A DNA stretch of 9,898 nucleotides, taken from positions 1-9,898 of the forward strand of contig JBDHTA010000155.1 of the NCBI GenBank assembly GCA_039808465.1, in the 5' to 3' direction. The notes beneath the pieces were generated by a model. That model had not been told where the DNA came from. It did no database searches and worked only from the letters and a program-made list of their open reading frames with translations. The stretch comes from Metarhizobium sp039808465 (GTDB lineage: Bacteria > Pseudomonadota > Alphaproteobacteria > Rhizobiales > Rhizobiaceae). Made by a program: the position numbers and the translations under genes. This document shows positions 5,303 to 9,898 of the stretch, piece by piece; within the stretch, counting starts at the first letter, position 1, and every line of letters starts with the position of its first letter.

Positions 5303-8300
5303 TTAAACCAGTTCCACATCGATAACGCCGGGGGATGCGCGCAGCGCCGCCGCGATCTCGGGCGAAATGCGATATTTGTCCGACAATTCGACCTCGATTT
5401 CCCGGCGCCCGTCCTCCTTGATGACGATGAAGGACACCAGCCCGTCGCCCCTGGCGTTCAGATGCGTGGCGACGGCCTTCAGCGGGCCGGAATCGCGCAC
5501 ATAGACGCGCAGCGCCTTCTGCATCTGCACCGATTTCTCTTCCAGCGATTGCGCCGTCTGGATGCGCAGGCCGATGCCTTCCGGCCGCTCCTCGGCGGCA
5601 ACGGTGATGATCAGCGACTTGCCGGGTTCGAGCAGGTCGCGATACTGGGCAAGCCCTTCTGAAAACAGCACCGCCTCATACTGCCCGGAGGCATCCGAGA
5701 AGGCGACGATGCCCATCTTGTTGCCGGTACGCGTCTTGCGCTCCTGCCGCGAGGTGACGGTGCCCGCCAGCCGCCCGGCCGTCGCGCCCTTCTTCACCGC
5801 CACGGAGAAATCGGCGAAATTCTGCACGCGCATCTTTTTCAGGATGTCGTCGTAGGAATCCAGCGGATGCGCCGAGAGGTAGAAGCCGAGCACCTGAAAT
5901 TCCCGGTGCAGCCGCTCCGATGCAAGCCAGGCGGTATAGGCCGGGAAGCTGATGACCTCCGGGCCGGTCGCCGCACCCGATCCGAACATGTCCGACTGGC
6001 CACTCGACTTGTTTTCCTGCGCGCGCTGCGCATAGCCTATGATGCGGTCGAGACCGGCGATCAGCTCGGCGCGATCCCGACCGAAGCAATCGAAGGCGCC
6101 CGCGCAGATCAGGCTTTCGAAGACGCGGCGGTTCACCTGCTTGGGATCGATGCGCAGGCAGAAATCCTCGATGCTGGCGAAAGGCTTGTCGCCGCGCACC
6201 GCCATGATGTGCTCGACGGCCGCCTCGCCGACGCCCTTGATCGCCGCCAGCGAGTAATAGATGTGGTTCTCGCCGACTTCGAACAGCCGGTGCGAGGTCT
6301 GCACCGAGGGCGGCACCACCTTGATGCCGAGCCGCTTGGCATCCTGCCGGAAGTCGTTGAGCTTGTCGGTATTGGCCATATCGTAGGTCATCGACGCGGC
6401 GAGGAACTCGACCGGGTAATGCGCCTTCAGATAGGCCGTCTGGTAGGACACGATGGCATAGGCCGCCGCATGCGACTTGTTGAAGCCGTAATTGGCGAAT
6501 TTCGCCAAGAGATCGAAGATCAGGTCGGCCTGCGGCTTCGAAACCTTGTTGGCGACGGCGCCGGTGACGAAGCGCTCGCGCTGCTGGTCCATCTCCGCCT
6601 TGATCTTCTTGCCCATGGCGCGGCGCAACAGGTCGGCTTCGCCGAGCGAATAGCCCGAGAGAACCTGGGCGATCTGCATCACCTGTTCCTGATAGACGAT
6701 AACGCCCTGCGTTTCCTTGAGCAGATGGTCGATGGTCGGATGGATGGTCTCGATTTCCTCCTCACCATGCTTGCGGGCATTGTAGACGGGAATATTTTCC
6801 ATCGGGCCGGGACGGTAGAGCGCCACCAGCGCGATGATGTCCTCGATGCAGTCCGGGCGCATGCCGATCAGCGCCTTGCGCATGCCGGCACTTTCCACCT
6901 GGAAGATGCCGACCGTTTCGCCGCGCGACAGCATCTCATAAGTCCTGGGATCGTCGAGCGGGATCGCCGAGAGGTTGATCTCGATGCCGCGCCGGGCAAT
7001 GAAATCCACCGCTGTCTTCAACACCGTCAGCGTCTTCAGGCCGAGGAAGTCGAACTTCACCAGCCCGGCCTGCTCCACCCATTTCATGTTGAACTGGGTG
7101 ACCGGCATGTCAGAGCGCGGATCGCGATACATCGGCACCAGCTTCGACAGCGGCCGGTCGCCGATGACGATACCGGCGGCGTGGGTGGAGGCGTGGCGGT
7201 AAAGCCCCTCGATCTTCTGGGCGATATCGAGCAGGCGGCCGACCACCGGCTCCTTTTCCGCCTCCTCGCGCAGACGCGGCTCCTCCTCGATCGCCTTGTA
7301 GAGCGGCGTCGGATTGGCCGGGTTGTTCGGCACCAGCTTGCAGATCTTGTCGACCTGCCCATAGGGCATTTCCAGCACGCGGCCGACATCGCGCAGCGCC
7401 GCGCGCGCCTGGAGCGAACCGAAGGTGATGATCTGCGCCACCTGCTCGCGCCCGTATTTGCGCTGCACGTAGCGGATCACCTCTTCGCGGCGGTCCTGGC
7501 AGAAGTCGATATCGAAGTCCGGCATCGAGACGCGATCCGGATTGAGGAAGCGTTCGAACAGCAGCGAGAAGCGCAGCGGATCGACATCGGTGATGGTGAG
7601 CGCATAAGCGACCAGCGAGCCCGCGCCCGAGCCACGGCCCGGCCCGACAGGAATATCGTTCTGCTTGGCCCATTTGATGAAGTCGGCAACGATGAGGAAG
7701 TAGCCGGGGAATTTCATGCGCTCGATGACGCTGAGTTCGAATTCCAGCCGTTCGCGATATTCCTCTTCCGTATAGCCCGCGGCGATGCCGAGTTCGGCGA
7801 TGCGCTGGTCCAGCCCCTCCTGCGCCTGACGGCGCAATTCCGCCGCTTCGGCGCGCTCGGCCTCCTCGCCATCGGCGCTGCCGCCGGTAAAACGCGGCAG
7901 GATCGGCTTGCGCGTCTTCAGCACGAAGGAGCAGCGGCAGGCGATTTCTACCGTATTGGAGAGCGCCTCCGGCAGGTCTGCAAACAGCGCCGCCATTTCC
8001 GCCCGGCTTTTCAGGTAGTGATCCGGCGTCAGCCGGAAGCGGCTATCGTCGGAAACGATGGCGTTGTGCGCCACCGCCATCAGCGCGTCATGCGCCTCGA
8101 AATCGTCCGGCGACGGGAAGAACGCCTCGTTGGTCGCCACCAGCGGCAGATCGTGCTCATAGGCGAGATCGATCATCCGCGCCTCATGGCGGCGGTCATA
8201 GCCCTTCTGGCGCTGCAATTCGATATAGAGCCGGTCGCCGAACAGCCGCTTGAGGGCGGCCAGGCGCTCGGCGGCAATCGCCTGATGCCCCTCCTTCACC

Positions 8301-8797
8301 GCGCAATCGACCGGCCCGGCCGCGGCTCCCGTCAGAAGGATCAGCCCATCCGTTCCCGCCTCCTCCAGCCAGGAGCGGCGGATATTGACGGCGCTGTTGC
8401 TTTCGCCGCCGAGATAGGCACGGCTGACGAGATCGACCAGCCGCTCATAACCGCCATTGTCGGCCGCCAGCAGCACCACCGAGGGCAGCTTGACGAAGGA
8501 TTGCGGCCCGCGCCGCTCCGTCTCCAGCCCGTCCTCCATGTCGATGGACATCTGGCAGCCGATGATCGGCTGCAAGCCGTCGCCGATGGCCTTCTGCGAA
8601 AATTCCAGCGCCACGAACAGGTTGTTCGTATCGGTGACGGCAATCGCCGGCTGGCCGTCGGCAATCGCCTTGCCGAGCAGCTTCTTCAGCGGCAAGGCCC
8701 CTTCCAGCAGGGAATAGGCGGAATGCACCCGCAGATGCACGAACTGCACCTCGCCGCCCGTCTTCACGCCCTCACCCGAACCGCTTTCGCTACCCAT
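5303..8797 (-). CDS. dnaE: DNA polymerase III alpha subunit (replicative polymerase DnaE)
   Basis: This 1164-residue protein is the C-family replicative polymerase that copies the chromosome with the beta clamp. Domains in order: PHP domain (about 18-300; HLRVHSAYSLLEGA, AVTDTNNLF); polymerase core with GPGRGSGAGS (385-394) and catalytic aspartates D427 and D429 (SMPDFDIDFCQD) plus D583 (VKFDFLGLKTL); helix-hairpin-helix region near 850; internal clamp-binding motif QSDMF at 934-938; and an OB-fold from about 1008 (GRLAGTVTSRQERK). PHP metal-site residues look degenerate (HSAYS, DTNN), as in other proteobacterial replicative DnaE proteins, so proofreading presumably comes from a separate epsilon subunit. 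ATG 8797 is chosen because GGAAG lies 7 bases upstream and homology starts soon after. An upstream ATG (8941) would add 48 unconserved residues. Downstream is a hairpin; upstream is the SOS small-peptide gene. Confidence 0.96.
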   Translation of the reverse strand: MGSESGSGEGVKTGGEVQFVHLRVHSAYSLLEGALPLKKLLGKAIADGQPAIAVTDTNNLFVALEFSQKAIGDGLQPIIGCQMSIDMEDGLETERRGPQSFVKLPSVVLLAADNGGYERLVDLVSRAYLGGESNSAVNIRRSWLEEAGTDGLILLTGAAAGPVDCAVKEGHQAIAAERLAALKRLFGDRLYIELQRQKGYDRRHEARMIDLAYEHDLPLVATNEAFFPSPDDFEAHDALMAVAHNAIVSDDSRFRLTPDHYLKSRAEMAALFADLPEALSNTVEIACRCSFVLKTRKPILPRFTGGSADGEEAERAEAAELRRQAQEGLDQRIAELGIAAGYTEEEYRERLEFELSVIERMKFPGYFLIVADFIKWAKQNDIPVGPGRGSGAGSLVAYALTITDVDPLRFSLLFERFLNPDRVSMPDFDIDFCQDRREEVIRYVQRKYGREQVAQIITFGSLQARAALRDVGRVLEMPYGQVDKICKLVPNNPANPTPLYKAIEEEPRLREEAEKEPVVGRLLDIAQKIEGLYRHASTHAAGIVIGDRPLSKLVPMYRDPRSDMPVTQFNMKWVEQAGLVKFDFLGLKTLTVLKTAVDFIARRGIEINLSAIPLDDPRTYEMLSRGETVGIFQVESAGMRKALIGMRPDCIEDIIALVALYRPGPMENIPVYNARKHGEEEIETIHPTIDHLLKETQGVIVYQEQVMQIAQVLSGYSLGEADLLRRAMGKKIKAEMDQQRERFVTGAVANKVSKPQADLIFDLLAKFANYGFNKSHAAAYAIVSYQTAYLKAHYPVEFLAASMTYDMANTDKLNDFRQDAKRLGIKVVPPSVQTSHRLFEVGENHIYYSLAAIKGVGEAAVEHIMAVRGDKPFASIEDFCLRIDPKQVNRRVFESLICAGAFDCFGRDRAELIAGLDRIIGYAQRAQENKSSGQSDMFGSGAATGPEVISFPAYTAWLASERLHREFQVLGFYLSAHPLDSYDDILKKMRVQNFADFSVAVKKGATAGRLAGTVTSRQERKTRTGNKMGIVAFSDASGQYEAVLFSEGLAQYRDLLEPGKSLIITVAAEERPEGIGLRIQTAQSLEEKSVQMQKALRVYVRDSGPLKAVATHLNARGDGLVSFIVIKEDGRREIEVELSDKYRISPEIAAALRASPGVIDVELV

Positions 8798-9071
8798 GAC
8801 CGACTTCCGCAACGGGCCAGCGCCACGCCGCCGGTCGAAGACCCGCGCAGACCGCTGCCCTGTTTTCAAATTGGCCGCATCACGCCGTTCCGGGGCCACG
8901 CCCGGAAGGCCGATCAATGCGGCGGTTGACTCGGAAGTCATTTTCCGACGCCGGGCCGGAGGAGTCCAGCACTATGACGCATTATGCAGGGTTTGCTGCG
9001 GGATCAGCGGTTACATGCGGAAGAGAAGACAGGGATGTTCGCCGTCATCGGCGCATCGGCAGTCCCCGGAT
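8798..9071. other. Leader region between the small-peptide gene and dnaE
   Basis: These 274 bases hold no gene I can support. On the minus strand the dnaE frame stays open up to an ATG at 8941, but that ATG has poor Shine-Dalgarno spacing. A CATAAT hexamer occurs about 180 bases before the dnaE start without a good -35. A short hairpin (CGCCG 9040-9044 / CGGCG 9049-9053) follows the small-peptide stop and might attenuate read-through into dnaE. Confidence 0.4.
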
Positions 9072-9158
9072 TCAGATGGCCATGACGATCATGCAGATGC
9101 TGGTAATGAAGGTGACGATGGATGCGAAAGCAGCGATATCGCGGATAATATCGGTCAT
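9072..9158 (-). CDS. 28-residue hydrophobic SOS-controlled membrane peptide (SidA/TisB-like candidate)
   Basis: A very short gene, ATG 9158 to TGA 9072. The peptide begins MTDIIRDIAAF and continues as one uninterrupted hydrophobic stretch (about residues 8-28; SIVTFITSICMIVMAI at the end), long enough for one transmembrane helix. The only charges are D3, R6 and D7, and there is one Cys (C22). Translation signals are strong: GGAG lies 8 bases before the ATG. Transcription signals are stronger still: TTGACT-N17-CATTAT, with a perfect LexA box over the -10. Small SOS-induced inner-membrane peptides are known: Caulobacter SidA (29 residues, inhibits division through FtsW) and E. coli TisB (29 residues, depolarising toxin). 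The near-neutral, non-amphipathic character fits SidA better than cationic TisB, but this is inference, as I cannot align the sequences. The gene points toward dnaE, 274 bases downstream. Confidence 0.72.
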   Translation of the reverse strand: MTDIIRDIAAFASIVTFITSICMIVMAI

Positions 9159-9180
9159 TTTCTGGTCTCCATTTCGTTAT

Positions 9181-9195
9181 GTTCCCATAATGTTC
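9181..9195 (-). promoter_or_regulatory. LexA (SOS) box of the 28-residue peptide gene
   Basis: GTTCCCATAATGTTC on the plus strand is a perfect GTTC-N7-GTTC (GAAC-N7-GAAC on the coding strand), the alphaproteobacterial LexA operator. It covers the whole -10 hexamer of the promoter described separately and lies 22 bases before the ATG, an ideal position for repression. Confidence 0.82.
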
Positions 9196-9215
9196 ACTTT
9201 TTGTTTTTAAGTCAA
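9187..9215 (-). promoter_or_regulatory. Sigma70-type promoter of the 28-residue peptide gene
   Basis: Read on the minus strand, the -35 TTGACT (9215-9210; 5 of 6 consensus bases) and the -10 CATTAT (9192-9187; 4 of 6) are separated by exactly 17 A-rich bases. The start site would be near 9180, giving a leader of about 22 bases that contains the GGAG Shine-Dalgarno. This is the best-looking promoter in the window, as expected for a strong gene held off by LexA. Confidence 0.75.
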
Positions 9216-9246
9216 GTCAGATTTGGATGGAGTTCGCCATTGCGGA

Positions 9247-9389
9247 GGGATGTGAAATTTCTAAAAATCGGCGGAGCGATGGGGAGGTTTCTTTTGATAA
9301 AAAGAGAGACTTACATCGTTGATAATTCAGCATAAATTCTTACGAATGCTGTGAAAGCCATATGGGAAGTTTTAGATATTTCACATCCC
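9247..9389. repeat. 143-bp AT-rich element with 20-bp terminal inverted repeats (MITE-like)
   Basis: GGGATGTGAAATTTCTAAAA at 9247-9266 is repeated in inverted orientation at 9370-9389 with one mismatch. The 103-base interior has no defensible gene. It includes a smaller stem: CAGCAT around 9330 opposite ATGCTG about 18 bases on, with ATTC/GAAT nested inside. Size, AT-richness and paired termini suggest a miniature inverted-repeat element or a decayed IS fragment. No clear target-site duplication is visible at the edges. Alternatives are a structured RNA or a paired operator. Confidence 0.5.
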
Positions 9390-9463
9390 AACAGGAAAAT
9401 TTCTTTGAATACAACGGATTATCAGAGATGAGAGTGGCGACTGATTTCACTGAAATCGAGTAA

Positions 9464-9484
9464 TGAGGCCCCTATTGAGGCCCC
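9464..9484. repeat. Tandem TGAGGCCCC repeat at the IS left boundary
   Basis: TGAGGCCCC occurs at 9464-9472 and again at 9476-9484, a 12-base period. TGA followed by a C-rich block and then an AT stretch resembles the outer end of IS3-family terminal inverted repeats, so one of the two copies is probably the IS tip. Which one cannot be decided without the right end, which lies outside the window. Confidence 0.45.
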
Positions 9485-9583
9485 ATATTTTCCGCGAAGT
9501 TTATTGCACATAATTGGTGGCGTTTGAATAGCCCCGAGATTTGTAGACGCCTTCTTTCCTAATTTTGAGGCAGGAAGAGCATC

Positions 9584-9853
9584 ATGAGCAAATCGAATTT
9601 CAGCGAAGATTTTAAGCGGGACGCTGTGCGTCAGATCACGAAGCGAGGCTATCCGGTTGCGGAGGTTTCTCAGCGCCTCGGCGTGAGCCAGCATTCCCTG
9701 TATGAATGGAAGAAGAAGTTTGCGGCGTCTAACGCCAAGGGCAACGACGAGGCCGAGGAGATCAGGCGGCTGAAGAGGGAACTGGCTCGCGTCACCGAGG
9801 AGCGAGACATCCTAAAAAAAGCGGCCGCGTATTTCGCCAGGGATGCAAAGTGA
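9584..9853 (+). CDS. IS3-family transposase OrfA
   Basis: This 89-residue DNA-binding subunit of an IS3-family transposase has a helix-turn-helix at about residues 23-44 (YPVAEVSQRLGVSQHSLYEW), the Tnp_1/HTH_Tnp fold that recognises the terminal repeats. It is followed by a leucine-zipper-like coiled coil at about 57-80 (EEIRRLKRELARVTEERDIL) used for multimerisation. It begins at ATG 9584 with GGAAG about 8 bases upstream. The length is typical, and no frameshift or stop interrupts it, so this copy may be intact. The stop at 9851-9853 overlaps the orfB GTG. Codons 77-79 (CTA AAA AAA) form the frameshift site. OrfA alone normally acts as a regulator of transposition. Confidence 0.93.
   Translation: MSKSNFSEDFKRDAVRQITKRGYPVAEVSQRLGVSQHSLYEWKKKFAASNAKGNDEAEEIRRLKRELARVTEERDILKKAAAYFARDAK
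9814..9820 (+). promoter_or_regulatory. Programmed -1 frameshift slippery site (A7)
   Basis: Seven A residues occur in orfA frame as A AAA AAA followed by G, the classical IS3-family slippery heptamer. Slipping back by one base joins OrfA to the frame that reads into orfB without a stop up to the window end. I did not identify a definite downstream stimulatory stem-loop in the few bases available. Confidence 0.7.
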
Positions 9854-9898
9854 AGTACGCGTTCATTGCTCTGCATCGCTTGCAGTTTTCGGTGCGGA
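9850..9898 (+). CDS. IS3-family transposase OrfB, first 16 codons (cut by window end)
   Basis: In the -1 frame relative to orfA, GTG 9850 overlaps the orfA stop (GTGA) and opens KYAFIALHRLQFSVR, which closely resembles the start of IS3-type OrfB proteins (typically KYAFI...H...F.V..MC). The DDE integrase domain (rve) that would define it lies beyond the window. The protein is normally produced as an OrfAB fusion through the A7 slippery run 30 bases upstream, or weakly from the GTG by coupling. Confidence 0.8.
   Translation, partial: MKYAFIALHRLQFSVR

Larger units (their letters stand above)
9476..9898 (+). mobile_element. IS3-family insertion sequence, left part (cut by window end)
   Basis: The left boundary is proposed at the second TGAGGCCCC (9476), with 9464 as an alternative, followed by about 108 non-coding bases and then orfA, a slippery A7 run and the start of orfB in the -1 frame. 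This is the standard two-frame IS3 layout, in which a frameshifted OrfAB fusion is the active transposase. The right inverted repeat and most of orfB are missing from the window. The nature of the element is sure; its exact edge is not. Confidence 0.8.

Noticed and set aside
5867..8929. 1020-codon open frame on the plus strand, antisense to dnaE
   Set aside because: It lies wholly opposite dnaE, whose motifs are complete. The predicted protein is rich in Arg, His and Gln with no recognisable domain, as expected of a GC-rich antisense shadow.
8798..8941. Longer dnaE starting at ATG 8941
   Set aside because: The extra 48 residues look unconserved. The GGAA before that ATG is too close, whereas ATG 8797 has GGAAG at a good distance.
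8796..9335. 179-codon and 97-codon plus-strand open frames over the dnaE leader
   Set aside because: No domain and odd composition. They run antisense to the dnaE leader and to the small SOS gene, which has much better signals.
9422..9694. 90-codon minus-strand open frame across the IS left end
   Set aside because: It overlaps the orfA start antisense and the IS terminal region, with no recognisable domain or start signals.
1..9898. tRNA, rRNA, riboswitch or CRISPR array
   Set aside because: No cloverleaf-like gene, rRNA segment or regularly spaced direct repeats were seen on reading; the only tandem repeat is the short TGAGGCCCC pair.

Overview
The window is chromosomal DNA from an alphaproteobacterium, most likely a member of the Rhizobiaceae (Rhizobium/Agrobacterium type). 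The evidence is the divK-pleD pair, a DUF3572 gene beside it, GTTC-N7-GTTC SOS boxes of the alphaproteobacterial LexA type, RIME-like palindromic repeats, and DinB and DnaE proteins with alphaproteobacterial features. Most of the window is GC-rich core genome. Roughly the last 700 bases are visibly AT-richer and accessory.

Layout. Bases 1-1064 (minus strand) hold divK followed by the 5' part of pleD, a cell-cycle / c-di-GMP signalling operon. Divergent from it, 1191-2142 (plus) is a two-gene unit of a DUF3572 protein and an overlapping HAD-superfamily hydrolase. Bases 2143-2437 are a mosaic of palindromic repeats that ends in a promoter and LexA box in front of dinB (2438-3745), encoding translesion DNA polymerase IV with an N-terminal CxxC...CxxC extension. 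An exported L,D-transpeptidase with a peptidoglycan-binding domain follows (3955-5205). It converges on dnaE (5303-8797, minus), the replicative DNA polymerase III alpha subunit, with a strong hairpin between the two.

Upstream of dnaE is the most interesting part. A 28-codon gene at 9072-9158 (minus) encodes a hydrophobic single-helix peptide. It has a good Shine-Dalgarno, a near-consensus sigma70 promoter (TTGACT-N17-CATTAT) and a perfect LexA box (GTTC-N7-GTTC) lying across the -10. This is the layout expected of an SOS-induced small membrane protein, comparable in size and control to Caulobacter SidA or E. coli TisB. Farther upstream are a 143-bp element bounded by 20-bp inverted repeats (MITE-like) and the left part of an IS3-family insertion sequence: orfA, an A7 frameshift site and the start of orfB, cut by the window edge.

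Together the window carries two predicted LexA targets, dinB and the small peptide gene, around the replicative polymerase gene. It also carries regulators of the cell cycle (DivK, PleD) and an envelope cross-linking enzyme. No rRNA, tRNA or CRISPR array was seen.
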